This document shows, piece by piece, positions 45,369-56,345 of a DNA stretch of 64,000 bases (the first letter of the stretch is position 1; the number at the start of each line of letters is the position of its first letter). Both the position numbers and the translations under genes were made by a program. The notes beneath the pieces were generated by a model that was not told where the DNA came from, did no database searches, and was given only the letters and a program-made list of their open reading frames with translations. This DNA comes from an uncultured Pseudomonadales bacterium (lineage in GTDB: Bacteria; Pseudomonadota; Gammaproteobacteria; Pseudomonadales; Porticoccaceae): NCBI GenBank assembly GCA_943788875.1, contig CALSSA010000007.1:1-64000 (forward strand), in the 5' to 3' direction.

Positions 45369-46300
45369 AGGCGTAATTCCTTGGGCAGGGAGAAGCTGAT
45401 ATTTTCTACCACACCATCCAGTTCCTGAGGGGCGGTGGCACCCAGCTCAACCAGCCGGCTAATCACATCTTTCACCAATACCTCTGGCGCAGAAGCGCCA
45501 GCGGTGACGCCAATGGCACCAGCACTGAGCAACCAGTCTGACTGAATATCCTGCGGCCCATCAATCAGATAAGCCTGACAGCCACAACGCTCAGCTAGCT
45601 CACGCAGGCGATTGGAATTTGAACTCGCCACAGAGCCTACCACCAGCACCAGATCTGTCTCAATCGCCAACTGCTTTACAGCATCCTGACGGTTTTGGGT
45701 GGCATAGCAAATATCATCTTTGCGCGGCCCCTTAATCAGGGGAAACCGCTGTCGCAAAGCATCAATAACCAGAGCAGTATCATCCATCGACAGAGTCGTC
45801 TGAGTGACAAAAGCCAATTTGGAGGGATCATTGACCTCCAGGGCTAAAACATCTTGCTCATTCTCGACCAGATAAATCACCCCGCCGGTCGAGCGATCAT
45901 ATTGACCCATGGTGCCCTCAACTTCAGGATGCCCCTGATGGCCGATCAGCACGCATTCCATACCCTCCAGCGCGTACTTAGTCACTTCGATATGGACTTT
46001 GGTCACCAGTGGGCAGGTCGCATCAAATACTTTGAGCTTGCGCCGCGCCGCCTCTTGCTGAACAGCCTGAGACACACCGTGGGCGCTAAAGATCACAATC
46101 ACATCATCGGGAATTTCATCCAACTCATCGACAAACACCGCACCGCGTTTGCGCAGACCATCCACCACAAATTTGTTGTGTACCACCTCATGACGCACAT
46201 AGACAGGCGCACCAAAGACATCCAGCGCACGGTCGACAATATCAATAGCCCGATCTACACCGGCACAAAATCCTCGCGGGTTAGCCAGTTTAATATCCAT
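45365..46300 (-). CDS. ispH: 4-hydroxy-3-methylbut-2-enyl diphosphate reductase
   Basis: 311 residues, last step of the MEP isoprenoid pathway, [4Fe-4S] enzyme. Cluster Cys residues are in [13 protein letters not shown] (Cys12), [11 protein letters not shown] and the [17 protein letters not shown] region. [11 protein letters not shown] is also conserved. It overlaps fkpB's stop by one base and ends the murJ-to-ispH run of genes. Confidence 0.96.
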   Translation of the reverse strand: MDIKLANPRGFCAGVDRAIDIVDRALDVFGAPVYVRHEVVHNKFVVDGLRKRGAVFVDELDEIPDDVIVIFSAHGVSQAVQQEAARRKLKVFDATCPLVTKVHIEVTKYALEGMECVLIGHQGHPEVEGTMGQYDRSTGGVIYLVENEQDVLALEVNDPSKLAFVTQTTLSMDDTALVIDALRQRFPLIKGPRKDDICYATQNRQDAVKQLAIETDLVLVVGSVASSNSNRLRELAERCGCQAYLIDGPQDIQSDWLLSAGAIGVTAGASAPEVLVKDVISRLVELGATAPQELDGVVENISFSLPKELRL

Positions 46301-46740
46301 CAGTGAACTCGCTGGGGTGAAACGCTAATAATTTTCACCCGAAAAGTAATCACCTGGCCGGCAAGAGGATGATTAAAATCAATCATCACCTCGTCATCAC
46401 CCACCTCAATAATCACTCCAGGCAGCTCGCCATCACCATTTTGAAAGGAGTACATAGCGCCCAACTCAAGCTCGTCCTGTTCAAAGTTACCGCGCTCAAC
46501 CCCCTGCACATTCTGAGGGTTGTGCTGACCGAAGGCATTTTCCGGTGCAATAGAAAACTCGCGCTCATCACCATCGATCAACCCCATCAGTGGCACTTCA
46601 AAGCCGGGCAACAGATTGCCATCGCCAACAACAAAGGTCGCTGGTTGAGTATCAAAATTGGAATCCACCACATGACCATCTTCAAGGGCCAGTGAAAAAT
46701 GCAATGTCACGCTAGTTCCAGTATCAATTGAGAGAGGCAT
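46300..46740 (-). CDS. fkpB: FKBP-type peptidyl-prolyl isomerase FkpB (SlpA-like)
   Basis: 146 residues. The SlpA/FkpB pattern is [34 protein letters not shown] in two parts, then [18 protein letters not shown] and an insert domain, ending [17 protein letters not shown]. It is a cytoplasmic chaperone/isomerase. Its place between lspA (2 bp) and ispH is conserved from E. coli. Confidence 0.93.
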   Translation of the reverse strand: MPLSIDTGTSVTLHFSLALEDGHVVDSNFDTQPATFVVGDGNLLPGFEVPLMGLIDGDEREFSIAPENAFGQHNPQNVQGVERGNFEQDELELGAMYSFQNGDGELPGVIIEVGDDEVMIDFNHPLAGQVITFRVKIISVSPQRVH

Positions 46741-46742
46741 AA

Positions 46743-47246
46743 TCAGAGTTGCTCTTTGCTGTCCGTGTCGGGGCCATTAACCAGGGTATCGAATATCAGT
46801 ATGGCAGCACCCACTGAAATACCGGCATCGGCAACATTAAACGCAGGGAAATGTTTGCCAGACCAGTGAAAATCTAAAAAATCTACCACATAGCCGAGGG
46901 TCAAGCGGTCATAGAGATTACCAAGCGCCCCGCCCAGAATAAGTGCCAGTGCTAGCCCTTCCAGCTTGCGCTGCAGCGGCAAGCGCGCGATCCACACAAT
47001 AATCACGCCACTGATCACAGTAGCCAGTAGGCTAAAGCCCCAGCGCTGCCAGCCACCGGCGTCACTCAAAAAACTAAAGGCCGCACCATAGTTGTGGGCA
47101 CGCACCAGATTAAAGAAGCCACTAAAAAACTCAGTATCACCATAGGCGTAGCGCTCAACGATCCACAGTTTGGACCATTGATCCAGTAGCAGGACTGCCG
47201 CCGCAATAGCAAACCAGAGCAGAGTTATTCTATGCAGCTTAGGCAT
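46743..47246 (-). CDS. lspA: Lipoprotein signal peptidase II
   Basis: 167 residues from ATG 47246 ([11 protein letters not shown]), overlapping the ileS stop by 8 bp. Four membrane segments. The two catalytic Asp are in [15 protein letters not shown] and [11 protein letters not shown]. It cleaves prolipoprotein signal peptides at the inner membrane. An earlier in-frame ATG would extend into ileS and is less likely. Confidence 0.95.
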   Translation of the reverse strand: MPKLHRITLLWFAIAAAVLLLDQWSKLWIVERYAYGDTEFFSGFFNLVRAHNYGAAFSFLSDAGGWQRWGFSLLATVISGVIIVWIARLPLQRKLEGLALALILGGALGNLYDRLTLGYVVDFLDFHWSGKHFPAFNVADAGISVGAAILIFDTLVNGPDTDSKEQL

Positions 47247-50070
47247 AGTGGCGAGCCTCATCAGCACCGCTGATATTGCTCACACAGCGGCCACAGACCT
47301 GCGGGTGCTGTTCGTCGCCGCCAACATCATCAATAAAGTGCCAGCAGCGCACACATTTTTCTGCACTGGAGCGCTGCAGAGAGACCTTTAGCCCTTCCAT
47401 CAATGAGTCTTCAGCGCCATCGGCCTGGTTGAGGCTACCCAGCATTGCCTTAGAGGTAATAGTGACAAAGCGCAACTCATCACCCAGCTTGGCCAGAGAT
47501 TCACGCAGACTATCATCCGCATAGACCTGAATATCAGCTTCCAGAGAGCCTTTTACATTGCCTTGGTTACGCTGATCTTCAATCACTTTATTGATTGCTT
47601 CTTTGGCCTGCAGAATGATCGCCCAGTCCTGCTTGCTGATAGCTTCATCATCAGTCAGACGCTTCAGGGGGTACCATTGCGCGACAAATACCGAACTGCT
47701 GCGATCGCCGGGCATAAAGCCCCATATCTCATCAGCGGTAAAACTTAGGATAGGAGCAATCCAACGCACAAAGGCCTCAGCAATCTGATGCAGTGCAGTC
47801 TGAGCCGAACGCCTTGGCAGGCTGTCTTCAGCACAGGTATAGATACGGTCCTTAATAATATCCAGGTAAAAGCCACCCATATCACGCACACAGAAATTGT
47901 GTAACTTCTGGTAAATCTGGTGGAATTGGAAATTGTTGTAATCCTCGATAATATCGTCCTGAAGCTGCGCCGCACAGTCAATTGCCCAGCGGTCCAGAGC
48001 CAGCAACTGGCCGTGATCAACCGCATGCTGCTCGGGGTCAAAACCATCGATATTGGAAAGGAAGTAACGGGCGGTATTGCGAATCCGGCGATAGGACTCA
48101 CCAGCGCGCTTAAGAATCTCATCAGATACAGTCATCTCAGCACTAAAATCTGCACTGGCAATCCATAGGCGCAATACATCAGCACCCAGTTCATTGATCA
48201 CCTTCTGCGGAGGAATCACATTGCCAATCGACTTGGACATCTTGCGGCCATTCTCATCCACAGTAAATCCATGGGTCAGTACCGCCTTGTAGGGCGCAGT
48301 GCCATTGATAGCAATCGCGGTCTTCAGGGATGACTGGAACCAGCCACGATGCTGATCAGAACCCTCAAGATACAGATCAGCTGGATATTGCAGCTCTTCA
48401 CGAGCACCAATTACAGAGGCATGGGTCACACCGGAGTCAAACCACACATCCAATGTGTCAGTGACTTTTTGATAGTCACCGGCATCCTCGCCCAGCAACT
48501 CAGCGGCGTCAACATCGTACCAGGCATCAATGCCAGCATCTTCGACCAGCAGTGCAACCTTTTCGATAAGCGCAGGCGTATCCGGGTGAATCTCCCCGGT
48601 CTGGCGATGGACAAACAATGCAATAGGCACACCCCAGGTACGCTGGCGAGAAACACACCAGTCCGGGCTGCCATCCAGCATACCTTCAATGCGCGCCTCT
48701 CCCCACTCCGGGTGCCAGGCAACATCTTTGATCGCCGCCTTGGCCTTATCCAGCAGACCATTTTTATCCATCGAGATAAACCACTGGGGTGTGGCTCGAT
48801 AAATCAATGGTGTCTTAGTACGCCAGCAATGGGCATAGCTATGAGTAATTTTGCCGCAGGCCATCAGTCTGCCGTGCTCCCGCAGCACCTCAATAATATG
48901 ATCTTCAACCTTGTACACATGCTCACCGGCAAACAGCTCCACATCATCGCGGAACAGGCCGTTATCCATCACATAGTTGAGAGTGCCAATGCCGTAGCCT
49001 TTGGCCACGGTAAAATCGTCCGCGCCATGATCTGGTGCTGTATGTACACAGCCAGTACCAGCATCAGTGGTGACATGATCCCCCAGTAACACAGGAATAT
49101 CACGCTTGTAAAAGGGATGCTCAGCAACCAGATTTTCCAGCGCTGCACCCTGACAGCTGGCCAGCACCTGATAATCTTCGATCTCCAGCCGTTGCATCAC
49201 CGATTCGACCAATGCCTGGGCAAAGATCAAACGCACAGGCCCTGCCTCAGTCGCACATTGCACCAGACTGTATGCCAAGTCGGCGCCCATGGAGATCGCC
49301 TGACTGCTGGGAATGGTCCAAGGTGTTGTGGTCCAGATAAGGACATTGACTGCCCCCTCACCTGGCAGACCTGCAAATGCGGCTGTCACTTTATCGAGTT
49401 GAGCAGCTTCAGTTACCGGATAGGCCACATCAATAGAGAACGAGGTCTTATCCTGATATTCCACTTCGGCTTCCGCCAGCGCAGATCCACCAACCACACT
49501 CCAGTAAACCGGCTTGTAGCCTTTGACCAGATGGCCATTCTCAGCGATCTTACCCAGGGCGCGAATAATATCCGCCTCAACACCAAAGTTCATGGTCAGG
49601 TAAGGCCGTTCCCAGTCACCCAGAATACCGATGCGAACAAAATCTTTACGCTGCCCTTCCACTTGTCGCATCGCATAGTCACGGCACTTCTGGCGAAAAG
49701 TTGAATAATCAACCTTGACCCCTGCCTTGCCCACTTTCTTTTCGACATTGTGTTCAATCGGCAGACCATGACAGTCCCAGCCAGGAATATAGGGCGCATC
49801 AAAACCACTAATTGTGCGCGACTTAATCACAATATCTTTTAATGTTTTATTGACCGCATGACCCAGATGAATATCACCATTGGCATAGGGAGGACCATCG
49901 TGAAGAATATATTTTTCACAGCCGGCGCGGGCCTCTCTGATCTGCTGATAGAGATTATTCTCCTGCCATTTTTTGAGAATTCCCGGTTCCCGCTGAGCCA
50001 GATTGGCACGCATCGGGAAATCGGTTTTGGGCAAATTTAATGTTGCCTTGTAATCAATTGGGTCGCTCAT
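47239..50070 (-). CDS. ileS: Isoleucyl-tRNA synthetase
   Basis: 943 residues, class I synthetase. The HIGH motif is HLGH in [15 protein letters not shown] near residue 67, and KMSKS is in [14 protein letters not shown] near residue 600. The CP1 editing region includes [12 protein letters not shown]. The C-terminal zinc cluster is CVRCWH...CGRC. This is the bacterial type I form. It begins 7 bp after ribF. Confidence 0.97.
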   Translation of the reverse strand: MSDPIDYKATLNLPKTDFPMRANLAQREPGILKKWQENNLYQQIREARAGCEKYILHDGPPYANGDIHLGHAVNKTLKDIVIKSRTISGFDAPYIPGWDCHGLPIEHNVEKKVGKAGVKVDYSTFRQKCRDYAMRQVEGQRKDFVRIGILGDWERPYLTMNFGVEADIIRALGKIAENGHLVKGYKPVYWSVVGGSALAEAEVEYQDKTSFSIDVAYPVTEAAQLDKVTAAFAGLPGEGAVNVLIWTTTPWTIPSSQAISMGADLAYSLVQCATEAGPVRLIFAQALVESVMQRLEIEDYQVLASCQGAALENLVAEHPFYKRDIPVLLGDHVTTDAGTGCVHTAPDHGADDFTVAKGYGIGTLNYVMDNGLFRDDVELFAGEHVYKVEDHIIEVLREHGRLMACGKITHSYAHCWRTKTPLIYRATPQWFISMDKNGLLDKAKAAIKDVAWHPEWGEARIEGMLDGSPDWCVSRQRTWGVPIALFVHRQTGEIHPDTPALIEKVALLVEDAGIDAWYDVDAAELLGEDAGDYQKVTDTLDVWFDSGVTHASVIGAREELQYPADLYLEGSDQHRGWFQSSLKTAIAINGTAPYKAVLTHGFTVDENGRKMSKSIGNVIPPQKVINELGADVLRLWIASADFSAEMTVSDEILKRAGESYRRIRNTARYFLSNIDGFDPEQHAVDHGQLLALDRWAIDCAAQLQDDIIEDYNNFQFHQIYQKLHNFCVRDMGGFYLDIIKDRIYTCAEDSLPRRSAQTALHQIAEAFVRWIAPILSFTADEIWGFMPGDRSSSVFVAQWYPLKRLTDDEAISKQDWAIILQAKEAINKVIEDQRNQGNVKGSLEADIQVYADDSLRESLAKLGDELRFVTITSKAMLGSLNQADGAEDSLMEGLKVSLQRSSAEKCVRCWHFIDDVGGDEQHPQVCGRCVSNISGADEARHYA

Positions 50071-50077
50071 ATCAGCC

Positions 50078-51049
50078 TTAACTTATACTCTCTTGCGAAC
50101 CTGCAAACCAGGCTCTGATCTGTTGAACATCTCGCTGGATACTCTCGACAAGTTTATCCAGCGTGGTAAATTTTTCTTCATCGCGAATCTTGGTAACAAA
50201 CACAACATCGATCCGCGTACCGTAAAGGTCACCAGTAAAGTCCAGCAGATGAACCTCCAAAACTGGCTTAACCAAATCACCCACCGTCGGCCTTACACCC
50301 ACATTGGCGGCACCCTGATAAGTGCGACCATCAATTTCTACCAGCACCGCATAGACTCCAGACAATGGCGCACTGTAACGATTGAGTTGCACATTCGCTG
50401 TGGGAAAGCCAAGCTCTCGACCCAGCTGCTGACCATAAACCACACGTCCTTTAATTGAAAAAGGCCTGCCTAATAATTGGCTGGCCCGATCAAAATCTGC
50501 CTGCCGTAATACCTGTCGCAACAATGTACTACTAACTCGCTCGCCCTCAACTTCCAATGTCTCAGTGTCCTGCACAGCAAAACCAAAGACTGCGCCCATC
50601 TCTGACAGCATCTTGAAGTCGCCACTGCGATCACAGCCAAAACGGAAATCATCGCCAACAATAAGATGCTCAGTGCCAAGCCCATCAACTAACACCAACT
50701 TGACAAACTCATTGGCGGTTAACTTGCTCAGAGCAGTATTAAAATGCAGGCACAGCACATGGTCCAAACCAAATTCTAACAGCGCCTCGACCTTATCCCG
50801 CAGTCGCATTAACCTAGCTGGCGCCTTCTCCCCAGAGAAAAACTCCTGAGGCTGCGGCTCAAAGGTCATAGCAACGGCAGGCAAGCCAAGTTCAGCTGCC
50901 CGGTCCTTAACCTGTTTGAGGATGGCCTGATGACCCAGATGCACGCCGTCGAATGAACCAATAGTGACCACCGATCGCTTATCGAACGACTGCAAGCTCT
51001 GCAAGTCGCGAATAAAGGTCATTTTGCTAGGTTCTAAAGCCAACGTCAT
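50078..51049 (-). CDS. ribF: Bifunctional riboflavin kinase/FAD synthetase
   Basis: 323 residues. N-terminal FMN adenylyltransferase domain with [14 protein letters not shown] (residues 32-45) and [15 protein letters not shown]. The C-terminal riboflavin kinase domain begins near residue 185 with [20 protein letters not shown]. It makes FMN and FAD, needed by the several flavoenzymes here. ATG 51049 has GGAG 4 bp upstream; a second ATG at residue 10 is possible. Confidence 0.95.
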   Translation of the reverse strand: MTLALEPSKMTFIRDLQSLQSFDKRSVVTIGSFDGVHLGHQAILKQVKDRAAELGLPAVAMTFEPQPQEFFSGEKAPARLMRLRDKVEALLEFGLDHVLCLHFNTALSKLTANEFVKLVLVDGLGTEHLIVGDDFRFGCDRSGDFKMLSEMGAVFGFAVQDTETLEVEGERVSSTLLRQVLRQADFDRASQLLGRPFSIKGRVVYGQQLGRELGFPTANVQLNRYSAPLSGVYAVLVEIDGRTYQGAANVGVRPTVGDLVKPVLEVHLLDFTGDLYGTRIDVVFVTKIRDEEKFTTLDKLVESIQRDVQQIRAWFAGSQESIS

Positions 51050-51154
51050 CAGTCTCCGCCCAAGGCCCTGAGTATACCTAGCAAAGCGGCCAAAGGTAAG
51101 GGATAGAAGCAGATTGGACGTGACAAATTCAGTTGCTTTTATGGGCGCCTGAAT

Positions 51155-52792
51155 CTAGTTCTCAGATGAAGTAGCTTTTGCTGGCCCGCGCAGGTCTGCC
51201 AGGCGAAATCCAGTGACAAATAAACAGCCAACATAAGCCATAAATCCAGCCGCGCAGAGCGCTGCGATCTTGCCACTGCGCTGCCACCAAGCCAGCTGCT
51301 GCCACAGCGCAGAATCGAGCACATTCAGTTGATCCGCCACCAACAGCAGCACCACAACCATTGCAGTAACAGACAACAGCAAACCCACAAAGAAGCGCCA
51401 CCAATGAGCAGAGGGGGAATAGATACCCTTCTTGCGCAAATAGATAAACAGCAATAGCGCATTGAGAAAGGCCGACACTGAGGTGGCCGCCGCCAGTCCA
51501 AGATGGCCAATTTGCCAATAATGATGCAACGGCAGCACAAACAGCAGATTAAGCCCCATATTTGAAACCATCGCGATAACGCCAATACGCACCGGCGTGC
51601 GCATATCCTGACGGGCAAAAAAGCCCGGCGCCAACACCTTAATCAGCATAAAGGCCACTAAACCTACGGCATAGGCGCGCAGGCTCAGCGTCGCCATAGA
51701 CATATCCCGCGCCGTCATCACATCGCCATAATAAAACAGCGTCACCAATATTGGCTCTGCCAGCAGCACCAGTGCAGCGGCGGCAGGCACGGCAATAATC
51801 AAGACCATCTTTAGTGCCCAATCCAGAGTCTCAGAATAGGCCTGCTTGGAATCGGCCGCATGGTGACGGGACAGGTTGGGCAAAATGACAGTCGCAATAG
51901 CCACAGCAAACACCCCCAAGGGCAATTCCGACAACCGATCTGAATAATACAACCATGACACGCTGCCCGTGGGCAGGAAGGTCGCCAGCATAGTATCCAG
52001 TAACAGATTGATCTGACTGACCGAGACCCCAAAAATCGCCGGGCCCATAAGTGCCAGAATCTTGCGCACACCCTTGTCCTGCCAGTCCACTGTCGGCTTT
52101 GGCAGCATATGAATGCGATGCAAAAATGGCAGCTGGAAAATCAACTGCACCACACCAGCCATAAATACTCCCCACGCCAGAGCATAGGCTGGCTCATCAA
52201 ACAGAGGCGCAGCAATCAATGCCGCAGCAATCAATGTGACATTGAGTAATAACGGGGTAAAAGCAGGTACTGCAAAACGGTCATAGCTATTAAGAATACC
52301 GCCAGCCACACCAGTCATTGAAATAAACAGCAGATAGGGAAAGGTAATGCGCAGCATATCTGCGGTCGCCGCAAACTTGGCCGGATCATCAAAAAACCAT
52401 TTAGGCGCAAAGATTGCCGCCATCACCGGCGACGCTAGCACGATAATAATGGTTAGCGCCAACAGGCTAATCCCCAATGTGCCAGCTACGCGATCGATCA
52501 GCGCCTTTACTGCAGCCTGACTGCCCTTTTCTCGATACTCCCCAAGAATCGGCACAAAGGCCTGAGCAAACGCCCCCTCAGCAAATAGCCGACGAAAGAA
52601 ATTAGGAATCTTGAAGGCGACAAAGAACACATCAGCCAGAGCCTCTGCGCCAATCACCCGGGCAAAGATAATATCCCGAGCCAAGCCCATAAAGCGCGAC
52701 AGCATAGTAAAGAAGCTCACCACACCACTAGAGCGCAGCAGTCCACTATCTTTAGTCTTTTGCTGGTTTGCCGCAGAATCCTGAGTCAACAA
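51155..52792 (-). CDS. murJ: Lipid II flippase MurJ
   Basis: 545 residues, about 14 membrane segments. MurJ (MviN) features: SRFMGLARDIIFARVIGA near the N terminus, AFVPILGEYREKGS, and the central KVLAPGFFARQDMRTPVRIG. It flips lipid II across the inner membrane for peptidoglycan synthesis. It is the first gene of the minus-strand run murJ-ribF-ileS-lspA-fkpB-ispH and divergent from rpsT. Confidence 0.95.
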   Translation of the reverse strand: MLTQDSAANQQKTKDSGLLRSSGVVSFFTMLSRFMGLARDIIFARVIGAEALADVFFVAFKIPNFFRRLFAEGAFAQAFVPILGEYREKGSQAAVKALIDRVAGTLGISLLALTIIIVLASPVMAAIFAPKWFFDDPAKFAATADMLRITFPYLLFISMTGVAGGILNSYDRFAVPAFTPLLLNVTLIAAALIAAPLFDEPAYALAWGVFMAGVVQLIFQLPFLHRIHMLPKPTVDWQDKGVRKILALMGPAIFGVSVSQINLLLDTMLATFLPTGSVSWLYYSDRLSELPLGVFAVAIATVILPNLSRHHAADSKQAYSETLDWALKMVLIIAVPAAAALVLLAEPILVTLFYYGDVMTARDMSMATLSLRAYAVGLVAFMLIKVLAPGFFARQDMRTPVRIGVIAMVSNMGLNLLFVLPLHHYWQIGHLGLAAATSVSAFLNALLLFIYLRKKGIYSPSAHWWRFFVGLLLSVTAMVVVLLLVADQLNVLDSALWQQLAWWQRSGKIAALCAAGFMAYVGCLFVTGFRLADLRGPAKATSSEN

Positions 52793-52947
52793 TAGGGCCT
52801 TAATTAGAGGTTACAATGCTGTAGTTTAACCATCGCTGGCAACTTGGCCAAGCTAAACAGGGAAACTATAGATCACAGGGCCCAGAGCAATGCATGATCA
52901 GCTGACTCAGCCCGCACAAATGACTGCTAATTAGGGCTAAAATTGGG

Positions 52948-52976
52948 TTGAATATCCTCAAATAACCCTGTATATT
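52948..52976 (+). promoter_or_regulatory. Sigma-70 promoter of rpsT
   Basis: TTGAAT (52948-52953), a 17-bp spacer, then TATATT (52971-52976). It is placed to give a leader of about 35 bases before the rpsT GTG, with GAGAGGAG as ribosome-binding site. Confidence 0.65.
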
Positions 52977-53017
52977 TCCGCGCCTTCAGTGGGACCCTTT
53001 GAGAGGAGAAATTTCAG

Positions 53018-53284
53018 GTGGCCAATACAGTACAAGCAAAGAAACGCGCACGCCAAAACGAGAAACGCCGTCAGCATAATGCCAGCCTGCGCTCTATGGT
53101 TCGCACATACCTAAAGAAAGTGGATGCAGCACTTGAGTCAGGCGATCACGCCGCATCTCAAGCAGCTTATGATGCAGCTGTTCCAGTAATCGACCGCATG
53201 GCGGATAAAGGCATTATTCACAAGAATAAAGCTGCTCGTCATAAGAGTCGTTTAAATATTAAAGTTAAAGCCCTAGCTGCCTAA
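53018..53284 (+). CDS. rpsT: 30S ribosomal protein S20
   Basis: 88 residues, very basic, starting [21 protein letters not shown] and matching S20 throughout. It binds 16S rRNA. The start codon is GTG (53018); E. coli rpsT uses UUG, and a weak initiator is part of its translational autoregulation, so GTG may be functional here too. Monocistronic with its own promoter and terminator. Divergent rpsT/murJ is a conserved layout. Confidence 0.97.
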   Translation: MANTVQAKKRARQNEKRRQHNASLRSMVRTYLKKVDAALESGDHAASQAAYDAAVPVIDRMADKGIIHKNKAARHKSRLNIKVKALAA

Positions 53285-53325
53285 GACCTTTTCGTAAGAA
53301 TTGTCTCAGTAACAGGGTGGACGCG

Positions 53326-53352
53326 AAAAAACCGGCTTTTGCCGGTTTTTTT
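53326..53352 (+). terminator. Intrinsic terminator of rpsT
   Basis: ACCGGC-TTTT-GCCGGT stem-loop, flanked by six A before and followed by seven T. It is 42 bp after the rpsT stop and could also work on the minus strand because of the A-run. Confidence 0.9.
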
Positions 53353-53386
53353 ATGCCTGATAAAAACAGTAGACTTTCACAGCCGG

Positions 53387-53460
53387 GTCGTCCTGCGCGC
53401 AGCGAAAGATATCTATCTCAATAGTTGCTACCGGGAATATTTCGCGTCGCTCAATATGAC
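53387..53460. repeat. Degenerate REP/MITE-like inverted repeat
   Basis: The left part GTCGTCCTGCGCGCAGCGAAA pairs imperfectly with the reverse complement of the right part, which ends TCGCGTCGCTCAATATGAC. This is the pattern GTCATcCTGAGCGcAGCGAA...TTCGCtGCGCTCAgGATGAC of a palindromic element often seen scattered in bacterial genomes. Only one copy is in this window. It lies between rpsT and thrC. Confidence 0.55.
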
Positions 53461-53487
53461 ATTTGGAAGCACAACAAGCCTTGGCAA

Positions 53488-54885
53488 TCAGACAGTAATA
53501 TGCCCTGCAATAAACTGCTGTACAGCATCCTGATCATTATCCAATACAGTAAACCGCTCTTCACGCTCAAACAGATCAGCCATATGAGGCGGCAACTCTG
53601 GATCCTGAGGATAACCAGCCTGCTTAACCGCATCTGGAAATTTAGCCGGATGGGCGGTCGCCAAGGTGATCATAGGCGTCTCTGCACTGCTGCGGCACTG
53701 ACGTGCAGCCTCCAGACCAATCGCCGTGTGTGGGTCGAGAAGATAATCACATTCAGCATAGGTATCACGAATAATCCCGACCATACCCTCATCATCGCAG
53801 CGATAGCTGGAGAACAGCTCCCTCGCCTGCGTCAAAGCACTGTCACTCAGATCCATATGCCCGGCCTTGGCGTCAGCCATTAAACCAGCAATAGCTGAAC
53901 CATCGCGATCATAGAGATCAAACAGCAAGCGCTCAAAATTGCTTGAGATCATAATGTCCATACTCGGCGCCAGACTCTGTTCCAGAGGGCGAGTACTGTG
54001 GTCATTGTCGCTAATGCAGCGATGCAAAATATCATTCTGATTGGTGGCTATCACCAACTGCTCAATAGGTAGGCCCATCTTATGTGCCAGATAACCGGCA
54101 AAAATATCACCAAAATTACCGGTGGGCACAGAAAAAGAAACCTTGCGCGCCGGGCCACCCAGAGACAGGGCCGCCCAAAAATAATACACAATCTGAGCCA
54201 TAATCCGCGCCCAGTTGATCGAGTTAACTGCCACCAGTTGGCGGCCATCAGGCAAAAACGACTGATCGGCAAAGCTCGACTTAACCATATTCTGACAATC
54301 ATCAAAATTGCCGTGCAAGGCGATATTATGAATGTTGCCCGCCATCACCGTCGTCATCTGCCGACGCTGAACATCGGATACCCGATTGTGGGGATGCAGA
54401 ATAAAAATATCGATATTGCTGCAACGGCGGCAGCCTTCAATAGCCGCAGAACCGGTATCACCAGATGTCGCACCCATAATCACCACTTTCTGGTTGCGCT
54501 TTTCCAGTGTGTAATCCAGCAGGTTACCCAAAAACTGCAGAGCAAAATCCTTAAAGGCCAATGTTGGGCCATGGAACAGCTCCATAATCCACTCGTTGTG
54601 ACCGGTCTGCACCAGAGGAGCAATGCCGTTGTGGCGAAATGTAGAGTAGGAATCATCAATTAGTGTTTTAAGGTCTTGCTCAGGCATGGCATCAGCGACA
54701 AATGGTGTCATCACCTTCAAGGCCAGATCTTGATAGGACAGACCAGCCCAAGAGGCGATCTCCTGCTGACTAAACTGCGGTATATGCTCAGGAACAAACA
54801 GCCCACCATCAGGCGCCAGCCCAGTGAGAATAACGTCTTCAAAACTTTTCGGCTCTACTCCGCCGCGGGTGCTCACAAATCTCAT
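53488..54885 (-). CDS. thrC: Threonine synthase
   Basis: 465 residues, PLP enzyme. It begins MRFVSTRGG, the PLP-lysine segment is HGPTLAFKDFALQFLG near residue 110, and GATSGDTGSAAIEG follows near 144. It converts O-phosphohomoserine to threonine. Its ATG directly follows the hom stop codon, so the two form one operon. Confidence 0.96.
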   Translation of the reverse strand: MRFVSTRGGVEPKSFEDVILTGLAPDGGLFVPEHIPQFSQQEIASWAGLSYQDLALKVMTPFVADAMPEQDLKTLIDDSYSTFRHNGIAPLVQTGHNEWIMELFHGPTLAFKDFALQFLGNLLDYTLEKRNQKVVIMGATSGDTGSAAIEGCRRCSNIDIFILHPHNRVSDVQRRQMTTVMAGNIHNIALHGNFDDCQNMVKSSFADQSFLPDGRQLVAVNSINWARIMAQIVYYFWAALSLGGPARKVSFSVPTGNFGDIFAGYLAHKMGLPIEQLVIATNQNDILHRCISDNDHSTRPLEQSLAPSMDIMISSNFERLLFDLYDRDGSAIAGLMADAKAGHMDLSDSALTQARELFSSYRCDDEGMVGIIRDTYAECDYLLDPHTAIGLEAARQCRSSAETPMITLATAHPAKFPDAVKQAGYPQDPELPPHMADLFEREERFTVLDNDQDAVQQFIAGHITV

Positions 54886-56193
54886 TTACTGGTCCAAATG
54901 TTCGACACGGATAAAGCTCACAGTACCGCGCACAGTTTCAAGTTGTTCAATATGCTCAACAGCAGCATCCAGCAGTTTTTCTCTGGTGACATTAGTTAGG
55001 ATAATCACATTGACATAATCCTCACCTGCAGGCTGCTCTCGCTGAATAATCGCCTCAATACTAATACCAGCATCGGCCATTATCTTAGTGATATCAGACA
55101 GCACCCCAGGTTTATCCAGTGCCGCGAAGCGAATGTAAAAACTGGTTTCAATATCTTCAATCGCCATAATCTTCTGCTGTTGCAGCGATTCACTGCTACA
55201 ACCCAGTGCAGGCACCCAGCTGCCAGCGTCTGAGTTCATGGTTCTGGCCACATCGACAATGTCTGCAATCACAGAGGATGCCGTAGGCTCGGCGCCGGCT
55301 CCGGGACCATAATAAAGCGTAGTACCCACAGCATCAGCATTTACCATCACCGCATTGGACACATCATTAACCCCAGCAATAAGGCAACTCTCCGGCACCA
55401 GTGTGGGATGTACTCGCAATTCAACGCCGTTTTCAGTTTGTCTGGTAATACCCAGATGCTTGATGGCGTAACCCAGTTCGCGGGCATAACCCACATCCTG
55501 AGGCTCCAGCTTGGTAATACCATCAGTAAAAATACCGTCCAGACTCAGAGGCATAGCGAACGCCAGAGAAGCCATAATTACCAACTTATGAGCGGCATCG
55601 ATGCCTTCCACATCAAATGTAGGATCAGCTTCGGCATAGCCTTTTTCCTGAGCTTCGGTAAGCACATCGGAAAATTCACGACCTTTGCTGTCCATCTCCG
55701 AAAGAATAAAGTTGGTCGTACCATTGATAATACCGGCCAGCCAGTTGATGCGGTTCGCAGCCAGACCTTCACGCAGCGCCTTGATAATTGGAATGCCACC
55801 TGCCACAGCGGCCTCATAGGCAACCATTAGGCCGCGAGACTCCGCAGCCGCAAAAATTTCCATACCGTGCATGGCAATCAATGCTTTGTTAGCCGTTACC
55901 ACATGCTTGCCATTTTCCAGCGCTAGCATTACCAGTTCAAAGGCCACATCAGTGCCACCGATAAGCTCGACAATAATGTCGATATCAGGGTTTCTTGCCA
56001 CATCAAAAATATCCCGCCTGACATCTGTCGTAGCGGTATCACAATTTGGGTTGTCGCGGCGGGCACCAACCTGCGATATCACAATGTCGCAATTGGCGCG
56101 TGAATTAATCTGTTTTGAATTGCGGTTTATGACGTTGTACACGCCGGCACCGACTGTGCCTAATCCGCAGATGCCGATATTTACCGATCGCAC
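54886..56193 (-). CDS. hom: Homoserine dehydrogenase
   Basis: 435 residues, monofunctional form. NAD(P) motif ICGLGTVGAGVYNV at the N terminus, VTANKALIA near residue 98, the signature LAGIINGTTNFILSEM near 150, and a C-terminal ACT domain (about 350-425) with DKPGVLSDITKIMADAGISIEA, which suggests threonine feedback. It reduces aspartate semialdehyde to homoserine. Confidence 0.96.
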   Translation of the reverse strand: MRSVNIGICGLGTVGAGVYNVINRNSKQINSRANCDIVISQVGARRDNPNCDTATTDVRRDIFDVARNPDIDIIVELIGGTDVAFELVMLALENGKHVVTANKALIAMHGMEIFAAAESRGLMVAYEAAVAGGIPIIKALREGLAANRINWLAGIINGTTNFILSEMDSKGREFSDVLTEAQEKGYAEADPTFDVEGIDAAHKLVIMASLAFAMPLSLDGIFTDGITKLEPQDVGYARELGYAIKHLGITRQTENGVELRVHPTLVPESCLIAGVNDVSNAVMVNADAVGTTLYYGPGAGAEPTASSVIADIVDVARTMNSDAGSWVPALGCSSESLQQQKIMAIEDIETSFYIRFAALDKPGVLSDITKIMADAGISIEAIIQREQPAGEDYVNVIILTNVTREKLLDAAVEHIEQLETVRGTVSFIRVEHLDQ

Positions 56194-56345
56194 CTAATGT
56201 CCTCGAGCTGATTAAAGATTGAGGCGGTGCACTCAGGCACCGGCCAATGATGAAGAGCCACAGTGTATTCACTGCACAGGCCCTGTCAATCCGGCAATTT
56301 TATACTATTGCAGGAAATATTCAGGGTTATTTTTAACTCTATTGA

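Noticed and set aside
48349-49089. 246-codon plus-strand frame inside ileS
   Set aside because: Shadow of ileS; no start signals and no family resemblance.
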